Shown here one piece after another: positions 20,701-28,614 of a DNA stretch of 64,000 bases. Each line of letters begins with the position of its first letter. The stretch's first letter is position 1. Origin of the DNA: Euglena gracilis (taxonomy: Eukaryota; Euglenida; Euglenophyceae; Euglenales); contig CP154956.1 in the NCBI GenBank assembly GCA_039621445.1, positions 919,653 to 983,652 on the forward strand. Direction: 5' to 3'. The translations under genes were made by a program, and so were the position numbers. Under the pieces are notes generated by a model, which had not been told where the DNA came from, searched no databases, and saw nothing but the letters and a program-made list of their open reading frames with translations.

Positions 20701-22863
20701 ATCAGCCAGGTGCCAGTTGGGGCGCAGGTGGCCGAGAATCCGACGACGAGGACCCTCGATGGCGTCACCGTAATCCGGTGGCAGGCTTTCCATACCAGGC
20801 CTATCGTCCTGGGGGTCACGGAGATGTATATACACCTCCATGACATAGGTGGTCCAGGCTCGCCACCAGAACTGCTGCAGCATAACAATACGCTGCTTGT
20901 GGACGCGGCGGCTTTTGCCCTGGACATCCGGGGCGTCGCGGCACACATGCATAAGCATGCGGCGTCCCATCTCCAGGCCCGGGTTATCCCGAGGCGGTGG
21001 AGGACTTCCGCGCACGCCGAATCCCCAGAAGTCGACAGGAAATTCCTGCCGGCAGTACTTACAGCAGAGGTCATACCTCTGCGGGTAAGCCAGGGAAACA
21101 CGCCTAACGCGGAAGGTGGAGCCGTAATGGCTCACCAGCCACACCTGGAGGTTGTTGCACCACAACACCTCGATCAGGCGTTCGATGTCGGGGTGTAGTG
21201 GGTAGAATTCCCACTGCACGCCGAGGGGTCCGACTGTATGAATACAGTCGAAGACTGCCTTCAGCCTTCGGGCCAACACACGCTGGTCCCGAAAACCCAA
21301 CTGGTGCAGGTAACTGCGACCAGTGGAATCGCTGAAGAGACCCCAGTTCTGGCAGGGGTATCCCAGCCAAAACCAGAGCTCCCAGAAACCTGGCTGGGCA
21401 TCCAGCAAGGGTCTGCCACCTTCACCTTCGAAGGCGTACAGATCTATTCCGTAATGGAATAGTCTGACTCGGTTCTCGGTGTGGCGTAATACCACATCGA
21501 TGACTGCTTGTGGAGGAGTGACGGGGCGGTTTCCTGCAACATGGTAATCATGCTGCATTCGCCAGCCTTCGTCCTCCAGCTCCTCCTTGAACCTGAGCAT
21601 ATGCTCAAAGTCCGAGAGGACTTCTGCTGGTTCTTCTTCCTCCTCACGTGCTGTTCCCTTACCTTTACCCTCACCCTTCCCTTTGCCGGCCACGCCTTTG
21701 CCTTCTCCCTTGCCTTTGCCCTCGGCCTTGCCTGTGTCCTTTCCCGTCTGGCGAATACCAGAGGGTCGGGCGCTCGGTGCCGCAGGAGTCGGTTCGGTTC
21801 CTTCCCATTCCATCTCTGGGGAGGGACCAGGCCGCTCCGCTGCACGTCGCGGTGATGGCGTGGCTGGGCGCTTGCTAGGAGCCTGGCGTGGGCTTGGCTT
21901 CGACGCAGGGGGTCGCGGCTCCTTCCATACCGGAGGGATCGGCGGTGGCATTACGGCAACAGGACGGCTCATCGCCACCTGTGCCTCTGCCGGTGGTCGT
22001 CCAGCCGGGGTATCCTGGCTGGCTTCCACCTGCATTGCCGCACCGCCTTCCGCGTCCCGTGGGCTGGGTCGCCTGGGCTGTGGGGTAAGGTTCTCCGTAA
22101 CCCTATCGCGCTTCAGGGTGGCAGGTAATCCTGCCGCTCCTGCCGGGGGCTCACCGGGTAATACCGGGGTCGCCACCCGCAGCTGCGGCTGGTACGGATG
22201 GTACGGGGTGTATCCACGGCCCTGAAGGGCGGCCAGCGAGGAGTAATACCTCGCCCGGTGCTCTTCAGACGTGAATACTGGCTCCTGCAGGAAATGCCGA
22301 GCAAGCTCATCCTGCTCGGGTCCCGGAGGTGCCATGTGGTAGTAGGGAGTCTCCTGCCGACGGGGGATATCCCCAGTCTGGACAGGGGCTGCACTGGGCG
22401 GTCGGGCTGCCTCACGGTGGGGAGGTTCATCCGCCACCACTATGTGCTCCGCCTGCCTCCGTGGCTCAACGCCAGGGACAGGGGCGACCGGTGATGCCTG
22501 TGGCATCCAGTGCATGAACATGTGTTGGACGTATGCCTCAGGGGGCACGTCCGACTGTCCGGCTGGGAGCACGCGTGCGCCGCGCGGGTAATCCGCGTGC
22601 GTCGCGTACCGCGAGACAAATTGCTCCGCTGGCGGCTCGCGCGGCGGCATTCGCTGCGGCGAGGGCGGGCGAGCAAAAATTCTCGTCATCCCAGGTGGGA
22701 CATGCACAGCCTCACCTACCGGTGGGTGCGTGTAATCACGCATATGCACGGTGTGGGATCCCACCGGCGTCTGCGTTTGCAGCATGGGCGGCACATACAC
22801 GCCCAGATCCATCATGGTCTCGCCAGGTTCAAATCCGAAATCGGATGCCAACGAGAAATACCG
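17776..22863 (-). CDS. ORF-X main part: very long protein of unknown function encoded after integrase
   Basis: An open frame of about 1,695 codons follows an in-frame TGA at 22866-22864 and continues the frame of the short ORF upstream. Roughly: residues 1-360 are Pro-rich, 370-398 are a Gly-Lys repeat (GKGKGEGKGK type) followed by an acidic run, 420-830 form a globular Trp/Tyr-rich region, 850-1300 are low-complexity Pro/Ala/Glu, and 1364-1438 hold a Cys/His cluster (CTVC, CGEC, CINC) that may bind zinc. No signal peptide or clear membrane segment was seen, so it does not look like an envelope protein. I recognise no family. Confidence 0.75.
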   Translation of the reverse strand, partial: RYFSLASDFGFEPGETMMDLGVYVPPMLQTQTPVGSHTVHMRDYTHPPVGEAVHVPPGMTRIFARPPSPQRMPPREPPAEQFVSRYATHADYPRGARVLPAGQSDVPPEAYVQHMFMHWMPQASPVAPVPGVEPRRQAEHIVVADEPPHREAARPPSAAPVQTGDIPRRQETPYYHMAPPGPEQDELARHFLQEPVFTSEEHRARYYSSLAALQGRGYTPYHPYQPQLRVATPVLPGEPPAGAAGLPATLKRDRVTENLTPQPRRPSPRDAEGGAAMQVEASQDTPAGRPPAEAQVAMSRPVAVMPPPIPPVWKEPRPPASKPSPRQAPSKRPATPSPRRAAERPGPSPEMEWEGTEPTPAAPSARPSGIRQTGKDTGKAEGKGKGEGKGVAGKGKGEGKGKGTAREEEEEPAEVLSDFEHMLRFKEELEDEGWRMQHDYHVAGNRPVTPPQAVIDVVLRHTENRVRLFHYGIDLYAFEGEGGRPLLDAQPGFWELWFWLGYPCQNWGLFSDSTGRSYLHQLGFRDQRVLARRLKAVFDCIHTVGPLGVQWEFYPLHPDIERLIEVLWCNNLQVWLVSHYGSTFRVRRVSLAYPQRYDLCCKYCRQEFPVDFWGFGVRGSPPPPRDNPGLEMGRRMLMHVCRDAPDVQGKSRRVHKQRIVMLQQFWWRAWTTYVMEVYIHLRDPQDDRPGMESLPPDYGDAIEGPRRRILGHLRPNWHLADISLEEHLRRQFGGTLDREVFLPLMSHPKAILDQRMPILACVQEFEEGFFEVWEDTRYRGFLRPNRPANAWVQPSWPPPWPNSASSSTLAFYRLADAQGCRWHPDDPRSPEDLRAFIAPEDEPLARRRREASVASTTAIPRREERDRSPSVTILEAAPPSPTGTAVSFVSAPRAAGERSVSPAPAVAPVCPPVGGDQELPEEVGENVEDILYAALPTLAQPRPDEAPAGDIPVAATPVPTAEPPAEVTGMVVEDILEETASPTARTSLGGRVLGAVVTGITAVAAALTPRGGGVASSSAAEVVETPDIGAPTPPSPAAVQPPSGDEPQPTETSVAPATPEDQPPVAPAPAVVEDQPPRPDVEMEVEEIPPRPPTPRRVPAVPRTMAEFLGAPAPVEAPIPVTATVPRFVGQDEPVRRRPAEQPQERVPTPRSVMRDPAVSMPASPRRQTSTPAPSAPDTRSKPQASPPDSGSAKPKGGKPGAAPCKPPSKGGDGKPPPKGGAGGQTGGQPKGPTTMHDYSAVASSGYGQSKPKRKARGRQAQSSAGSTDEEQDEPASPPVSADAQLWTQDILTRLGTVEQRTKKLAAIRHQTGSLNRWIQPLFVRGEPFHYVPEHTWTFWNKRSPRVLAQYFGEDCVLDFQHGTSFAWTCTVCHHVRHNQPLVHVCKRQVQSSWFHHRAYVPNCVALVCGECLNAWKHSLNYSYSENAHDRDIPALCINCIGGKFVQTADGAVTTIVPQHWETLEKWKKEYKQVEGRLKHSDFKKVESYRHTGMAREFQIDAGAMRLAVEEHAKVRMPYLWTDGDWETQVYPLFSKRQHGGYALPLWPPEEHDLVDFRGWLAAVLRPHTARARTARWMYDINFKQTPGMPPQVPANHPRMNYIIWPVMLPRIFWEQLQRYLQHHAERTREKQPDNWMKDWETPSFDVNDPELNTIRSESAPPRSPRQLELVEDPLGDPQHDYWREVRERPADKGR

Positions 22864-22866
22864 TCA
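22864..22866 (-). other. In-frame TGA (context TGA-CGG) in ORF-X
   Basis: The 142-codon ORF ends ATG ACA GGG TGA CGG and the same frame then stays open for about 1,695 codons. UGA-CGG is a context used for programmed readthrough in several plant RNA viruses. A small hairpin (ATCCGATTTCGGAT) lies about 17 bases downstream. It may equally be a nonsense mutation. Confidence 0.6.
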
Positions 22867-23292
22867 CCCTGTCATCAGGGCCTGACCACAGGGACACCAC
22901 TGAGCCACAGGGGTGTTGGCTACCACCAACAACTGAGCGCAGTATGCATCCCAAAGGGTTTGCATAAAGGGCTCCGTTGGGGGGTGTGCGCACATACGCA
23001 TCGCCCGCTCCAACGTCTCCGTAGTGCGGAAGATCATCTCTCCCGCATACGGGGGCAGGCGCGATCTGCGCTGCGCTGGTGGCTGAGGTGCCGGCTGCTG
23101 GACGGCTGATGGATCTGGTACCGCATATGCGGACCGGCTGCTGGTAGCCGTGGCGAATACCGGGGCTGAAACCCTCTCAGCATGTGGGGCACCCGGAATC
23201 GGGGCCTCAGCATACTGGGGGTACTGGGGGTATGGCGCGCCAGAAGGCTGCGGCCATGGTGGACCTGGTCCAGGTCCGCGCCCAGGCAGCAT
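22867..23292 (-). CDS. ORF-X N-terminal part
   Basis: A real ATG at 23292 starts 142 codons. The protein is Pro/Gly/Tyr-rich at first (PYPQYPQYAEAPIPG) and more ordered at its end. It stops at a TGA after which the same frame continues into the main part of ORF-X. It begins about 195 bases after the integrase/chromodomain stop, so it needs its own translation start or a spliced RNA. Confidence 0.65.
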
Positions 23293-23486
23293 GATGCTAC
23301 CCGAACGACGACGACAACTAAGGGTAACCTTGTTGTCAGTCGCTTTGAGTGCTGGTGCACTGAAAAAGTAAGGCTTCTATCTTAATCAAAACTCTGCGAG
23401 AAAGATAGAGAAATAATGAAGTGCAGGGGGGGTATAAACGCGAAACATTCACGTAAAACACACGCATTCCCCAAAACGAAATCGTT

Positions 23487-25030
23487 TCAGAAAGTGTTTA
23501 TGTTTATGTCTATGTTGTTGCGCTTGTTCCACAGCTTCCAATCCTGCTGGATATATCCAACAAAACTGGATGCTGGCTCCCAAGTGTCCTCCTCTGGCCC
23601 ATACCCTTTCCAGCGAACTTTCCAGTAGTGCACACCCCTGTCGACCTTGTGGTCTATTATCTTATCGACCACAAAGTCGTCCGTTTCAGGTAATCTGGAA
23701 CGGGGCTTGAAATATAGGCAGGGGATAGCTTTTCCGTCTGGGGGGCTTAGGTACGGTTTGAAGTCGTCCATATGGACGTCCTCAATCCCGTTGGGCAAGG
23801 CAACTTTATATCGCCCGCTACTACCTAACCTCTCCAAAATTTCGCATGGGCCGAGCCAAAGAGGATCTAGCTTGGAAGATTGCATGCGGGTGCGGTTATT
23901 CCGTACCCACACGCGGTCACCTGGACTATACACAGGTGTGTTGAAGTTTTGTAAAAACGATTTCCGTTTGTTGGAATGAATTTCTGTGATACGTGATTGG
24001 ACTGCAGAGCGGAGTGATTCCACTTCTGCAAACCACGTTTCACAGCTGACGCTACTTCGGGCGGGTCTCTCCGAGGGGATATCCCCTATGGCCGGAGGGT
24101 CTCGTCCGAAAACAATTTTGTACGGTGAGTGTGGTAATACCAACCCTGGCAAGGTATTGATGTAAAATAAACACCAATGAAGAACGGATAACCAATTCTT
24201 ACCCGAGTCAGCCAGTGAAAGGCGAAGCATATTGACAACGGATTTCACGGCTGCCTCGGCTCTACCATTGCCTTTCGGGCGGTATATAATGGAAAAATGC
24301 TGCTCAATGCCGAGTAAACCGCACAAAGTTGTGAAAAACCGCGAAGAGATCAAGTGATCTTGATCACTCACGATTTCGTTCGGTAAACCCATTAAGCAGA
24401 TGCATTTCTCCAGGAATATGGATGCCAAAATTTGGGCTGTCAACCCTGCTTTCCGGCATGGAATGGCTACTATGTACCCACTCAGCCGACAGACGACAAC
24501 AAAAACGTAATCGTAAATTTTGTCATCTGATCCTTTGCAAGGTTCAAGTTCGAGAAAATCCATGCAGAGGGACGTAAAAATGTCAGGTGGTACGGGGAAA
24601 AAGTCCATCGTACCAGGGGGGGTACCTCTGCGCGGTTTCACAGCCTGACAAATTTGGCACCGTTGCGAAATTCGCAAACAGCGCGAATATAATTCTTTTT
24701 CACTCAGGGTTGTGCAATATCTGCGACCCACTAGTGAAAGAAGTTTGGGGGCCCCAGGGTGACCATGGTTGTGATAGCTCAAAATCACATCATCAACCAG
24801 GTCTTGGGGTATACAATATTTATAACCAGAATCATTCCGGAAAATAAGCCGCAATGGTGATAGAGAGTAATTCTCTATGGATTCACCATTACGAAGTCTA
24901 TTCACAATGGTACTATATAGGGTCACGCGAATAATCCCATTCGCGGAAAAATAGGGGGGTAGGAGTTTCCGTACGCGTAATGCGACGGGGTCCGGCAGTG
25001 CGTCCACGCCGGCGCCTTCCACGCAATGGT
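23487..25030 (-). CDS. Integrase and chromodomain of the 16.7 kb element
   Basis: The open frame extends upstream to 25202, but the homologous protein starts near 25030, where it takes over from the RNase H frame (a shift of one base). The zinc-binding HHCC is visible ([12 protein letters not shown]...CQICQAVK). The catalytic D,D,E residues lie in [15 protein letters not shown] and PKGNGRAEA. The C-terminus is a canonical chromodomain (VDKIIDHKV...[18 protein letters not shown]). The integrase inserts the DNA copy and the chromodomain usually directs it to particular chromatin. Confidence 0.9.
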
Positions 25031-26247
25031 GAAATGGCGATGCTGCGATACACCCGGGAAACCGGTAGTGAATCGAGCATGTTGTCCGCAGCGTCGGATC
25101 GACGTGCGAACTGGTCAGCCTCATGGCTGCCATGAAAAGTCGCATCACCCTCATCCGGGTTCCCAGGATAATACCAGGGGGCTCGGCTGAGAGGATCCGC
25201 AACTTTTTGCGTATGACCTGGGGTATAAACTACCACCAGGTTAAACTGGCTCAAGAACTCATGCCATCGGCATCTTCTGCCAACTGATGACATGGCCTTG
25301 TTCAGGTCCTCGGTATACCAGTGTTGAAGGCTCTCATGATCCGTCAACACTAGTATCTGGACCAAGCTGCTGGCTATCCAGCTGCGGAACTTCTGGAGAA
25401 TTAGCACAATGGCATATGTCTCCTTTTCGCGAATGCTCCATTTAACCTGTCCTTTCCCGTTGTCGCCCTGTAGCTTCCTGCTAAAGAAAGCCACAGGTCG
25501 GAGTTCATTCGCCGCATTATGCTGGCTAAGAACCCCGCCAACAGCGTAATCGCTGCTGTCGACCTCCAGGACATACGGTTTGTATGGATCCGCGATATCG
25601 AGAACCACGTTCTCGAGGAGCAAGTCCTTGATTTTATTCAAGGCCTCGCGCATTTGGTCATCCCAAATGACTTTTGCGTTATCGGGTGTCCGATTTTTGA
25701 GTTGTCGGGTTAGGGGTACCGCGATTTTCGCGAAATCTTTCATGTAAATCGCGTAGTATTGGGCTAATCCCAAAAATCCCTTTAAATGCGTTAAGGTCTT
25801 AATGACCTCAGGAGTCCATTTCTTAATGGCCTCCATCTTACTGGGTGCGGCTTTACGCTGCCCGTTGCTCAGGATGTGTCCGCAAAACTTAATAATTTTG
25901 CGAAACAGGTGCATTTTGGAACCCTTCACAAAAAGCACATGCTTTTGGAACGCGGATAATACCGCGCGCACATCGCGATAATGCGGGTCGAGGATATCCT
26001 CGCCCGATTTCGCGGATGGCGGTTGGGTTCCCACCAGTACATCATCGATGTACACCAGAGCAAACGGTAAATCGCGCAAAACCCACTGGATCATGCGTTG
26101 AAACATGGCTGGGCCATTCTTAACACCCATGGGGAGTACCGTCCATTGGTACACACCCTTGGATGTCACGAATGCCGTGTACGGTTGCGAATCAGGATGC
26201 AAATGCATCTGATGGAAACCGTCTTCCAGATCAAAGATTGACCACAA
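24913..26247 (-). CDS. Reverse transcriptase (C-terminal part) and RNase H
   Basis: The frame starts within RT at [20 protein letters not shown], continues with [13 protein letters not shown] and the catalytic box YIDD ([11 protein letters not shown]), then a connection region and an RNase H domain with [18 protein letters not shown] and [11 protein letters not shown]. The last about 40 codons overlap the integrase frame and diverge from homologues. The upstream RT part lies in another frame, with an apparent one-base difference around 26250. Confidence 0.9.
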   Translation of the reverse strand: MWSIFDLEDGFHQMHLHPDSQPYTAFVTSKGVYQWTVLPMGVKNGPAMFQRMIQWVLRDLPFALVYIDDVLVGTQPPSAKSGEDILDPHYRDVRAVLSAFQKHVLFVKGSKMHLFRKIIKFCGHILSNGQRKAAPSKMEAIKKWTPEVIKTLTHLKGFLGLAQYYAIYMKDFAKIAVPLTRQLKNRTPDNAKVIWDDQMREALNKIKDLLLENVVLDIADPYKPYVLEVDSSDYAVGGVLSQHNAANELRPVAFFSRKLQGDNGKGQVKWSIREKETYAIVLILQKFRSWIASSLVQILVLTDHESLQHWYTEDLNKAMSSVGRRCRWHEFLSQFNLVVVYTPGHTQKVADPLSRAPWYYPGNPDEGDATFHGSHEADQFARRSDAADNMLDSLPVSRVYRSIAISPLRGRRRRGRTAGPRRITRTETPTPLFFREWDYSRDPI

Positions 26248-26251
26248 CCGG

Positions 26252-26515
26252 TTATCCGATTGTTTTGGTGATCAAATCCTCGATCAGCGGTAACGGGAAG
26301 GGGTCATCCTTCGTTTGGGAGTTCAGGTACCGGTAATCCAGCACCAGTCTCCACTTCTTCTGACCAGACTGGTCAGCGGGTTTGGGCACCACAAAAGCTT
26401 GTGATGTCCACTCGCTCTTGGAAGGGATAATCCACTTCCGCTGGATGAGCTTCTCAATCATCTCGTTGAGAGCCTGTTCGCGTTCACCCGAACAACGGAA
26501 GAATTTCCGGTGCAT
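26252..26515 (-). CDS. Reverse transcriptase, N-terminal fingers
   Basis: The frame encodes EREQALNEMIEKLIQRKWII...SEWTSQAFVVPKPADQSGQKKW, then DYRYLNSQT...PLPLIEDLI, the usual Ty3/gypsy RT start. It ends at a TAA inside GGATAACCGG, where one base fewer would restore continuity with the next frame. It overlaps the protease frame by 58 bases. Confidence 0.85.
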   Translation of the reverse strand: MHRKFFRCSGEREQALNEMIEKLIQRKWIIPSKSEWTSQAFVVPKPADQSGQKKWRLVLDYRYLNSQTKDDPFPLPLIEDLITKTIG

Positions 26516-28611
26516 GGTTTAGCGCCATCCTTGAGCTCGATTTTGCAAACACCGAACGGACCGCGAATCGCGGGGTCGATGTCGCAGGCGTAAACTGGAT
26601 TATCCAGTACACCATGAAATTCGCGAGTAATTCGCGAACAATAGTCAGCAGACTTGGGGTGTTGGTCCGCACTCTCAATGACCGCAGAAATCTGCGTTGA
26701 GGGTGTGGCATCCCCATTGGTACCAAGGTATCTTGGCACACGCAAATCGGATATTCCGAATGCGTCGAAGAAACAAACGCGAAAAATGATTTCTTTGACA
26801 GGTGGTAATAATATACCACAAAAATCCTCAAATAGTGGTACATCAGCGGGTAAATCCCACCAATGAAAACACACATAGGATAGTTGGTGAAACCAATCCG
26901 CATTCGGATTGACCGGTATGAGGAGAGCTCCTCGCGCTTCATCGCGGAGGATTTTCTCCACCACCTCCGGGATAAGTTTTGGGGGAGGATGCATCCACAG
27001 CACCGTATCACCCCAGAATTTAAGAAATGCGTTGGTATGTCGCGACCAATATCGCGACAAGCGCGCATGCGCTTTTGATGAAAACGCATCAATTTCCAAC
27101 GACAAATCGAAGGAATCAGCCAAAGCCGCGATTTTGGAGAACCATTCCTCCAAAATACGGTATTGACCAAAATTAAATGCGTTCCATACGCGCATCGCGT
27201 ATGTGTCGACCTGGTTCGCGGGTTGAAGAGCGGTAACGCAATTCAGGGATCCGCAAACATAGGTCAAGGGTGTGTCATCCACACTCCCAAGGGGCATTCC
27301 CAAGGGTTGATGGGTTGGATGGGTGCATACCCAGTCCATATCATGCCAGATGGAGGTGGGGGAGGTGTGTGACACGGATTTCGCGGTCCCAAACAACAAG
27401 GCAATACCTCGTTGTTGGAGCACTTGATGTACGGTCGCGCATTGCGATCCGCAACCAAGTGTATGGGTGCGCGAAATCGGGATTAGTGTTGGTGTTTGGA
27501 CTAAACATCCACAATCGAAATCTGGCTGGGCGGAAATTCTCCTACAGTGCACACATTGGAAGGAAGTGTCGGAGTAGTGGTCCTGGTCGCGCACGTTGGT
27601 CTGGTGAGGGTGTGTGTAAAAGTTGGGATGCGCTTTTGTAGCTGCTGGGGGGTGTACAGATGTATCTGAAAGCGATACATCTGGTGGAAAACGGGGTATT
27701 GGTGCAGCTGGGCGACTACTCGACACCGTGATCACTTCAGGCCTTTGGGCTTTCGTCTTGTAACCCAGTGGAACGAAGGGGGTACCGCTACTCGCTTGCC
27801 CTGCCTCATGGGGAACGGAAGTTTGTATGGTAATGGGCAGGAGGTGAACTTTCTCGGTACACCCGGTGTGGAAAACGTTGGTTGGTGTGGTTGGTAACGG
27901 GGTAAAAGTTTTCGAAAACGGTGTGTAAAAATTGGTGGCTGTCGCGGTTGACGCCACGGGTGATGAAGGTTTGGGGGGCAATGAAGAGAGTGGTGATGTG
28001 CGCAAACCGTGGGAGTGGCAATCCACTACCAGCCGGTGCTGACGTAAAAAGGGGTATCCCAGAATTACGTCAGAACCATGGATTCCGGATTCGTATCCCC
28101 AGGTATCCGGAAAATTTTGCGGTTGGGGGGGGTGTGAGTGGTGCTTGGGGATGAGGGGTAGGACTATGTCCAAAAAGCATCCCAAGTCACCACCGCACAT
28201 GGGGGTGTTGTCAGCCGTCGTAATTTTGATCAGCTTCTTGGCTTGCACCAAGAGGGGGGTTGGTATCAACCCGAACCGAAAAAGTAGTGCAATGCGACAA
28301 CCAGTGTCAATGAGAATTTTGACTTTTGTACAAAAATTTTGGATTTTGATTTCCGCTTGGACCAAAAGTTCCATGGGGGGTAGGCAAAGTGAAGGGTCTG
28401 GCGAAAATACGTTTTCTTGCCAGCTTTCCCATGAACCCTTCCCTACTTCGCACAACATTCCGAGCGGAAAGTTGGAGTGGGGGGTGGGGGACCCGAAAAT
28501 TTTCCGGGTACCGACCAGGAAGGCAGATGGGCAGGGGGGGCAGGGTTGATCAGGTCCTACCTCCATCTGTTCATCAGCCCAGAGGTCCGTGCCCTCGGAC
28601 CTCGGGCTCCC
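26458..28611 (-). CDS. Protease and linker region of pol
   Basis: The frame is the same as gag, separated by one TAG. The aspartic protease core ILIDTGCRIALLF is followed by GSDVILGYPFLRQHRLVVDC, the usual second block. The long remainder (about 500 codons) is Pro/Ser/Thr-rich, then Trp-rich, and leads into RT. The length between protease and RT is larger than in most gypsy elements. A start ATG at 28566 exists but lies after the candidate readthrough site. Confidence 0.8.
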   Translation of the reverse strand, partial: GSPRSEGTDLWADEQMEVGPDQPCPPCPSAFLVGTRKIFGSPTPHSNFPLGMLCEVGKGSWESWQENVFSPDPSLCLPPMELLVQAEIKIQNFCTKVKILIDTGCRIALLFRFGLIPTPLLVQAKKLIKITTADNTPMCGGDLGCFLDIVLPLIPKHHSHPPQPQNFPDTWGYESGIHGSDVILGYPFLRQHRLVVDCHSHGLRTSPLSSLPPKPSSPVASTATATNFYTPFSKTFTPLPTTPTNVFHTGCTEKVHLLPITIQTSVPHEAGQASSGTPFVPLGYKTKAQRPEVITVSSSRPAAPIPRFPPDVSLSDTSVHPPAATKAHPNFYTHPHQTNVRDQDHYSDTSFQCVHCRRISAQPDFDCGCLVQTPTLIPISRTHTLGCGSQCATVHQVLQQRGIALLFGTAKSVSHTSPTSIWHDMDWVCTHPTHQPLGMPLGSVDDTPLTYVCGSLNCVTALQPANQVDTYAMRVWNAFNFGQYRILEEWFSKIAALADSFDLSLEIDAFSSKAHARLSRYWSRHTNAFLKFWGDTVLWMHPPPKLIPEVVEKILRDEARGALLIPVNPNADWFHQLSYVCFHWWDLPADVPLFEDFCGILLPPVKEIIFRVCFFDAFGISDLRVPRYLGTNGDATPSTQISAVIESADQHPKSADYCSRITREFHGVLDNPVYACDIDPAIRGPFGVCKIELKDGAKPCTGNSSVVRVNANRLSTR

Positions 28612-28614
28612 CTA
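28576..28614 (-). promoter_or_regulatory. Candidate stop-codon readthrough signal between gag and protease
   Basis: The gag stop is GAG TAG GGG at 28614-28612. Three bases later starts a hairpin of 13 base pairs with one bulged base and a 6-base loop (arms 28604-28608 plus 28596-28603 against 28582-28589 plus 28576-28580). UAG-G followed closely by RNA structure is the arrangement used for gag-pol readthrough in gammaretroviruses and for replicase readthrough in some plant viruses. Confidence 0.65.

Noticed and set aside
20469-21198. HAD-like phosphatase fold in the globular part of ORF-X
   Set aside because: A loose hydrophobic-strand resemblance was noticed, but the catalytic Asp-x-Asp motif is absent, so I do not call it.
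18208-22225. Plus-strand frames opposite ORF-X (up to about 212 codons)
   Set aside because: They are antisense shadows of a GC-biased coding strand with no family resemblance.
17776-23292. ORF-X as a retroviral envelope
   Set aside because: No signal peptide, fusion-like segment or clear membrane anchor is visible.
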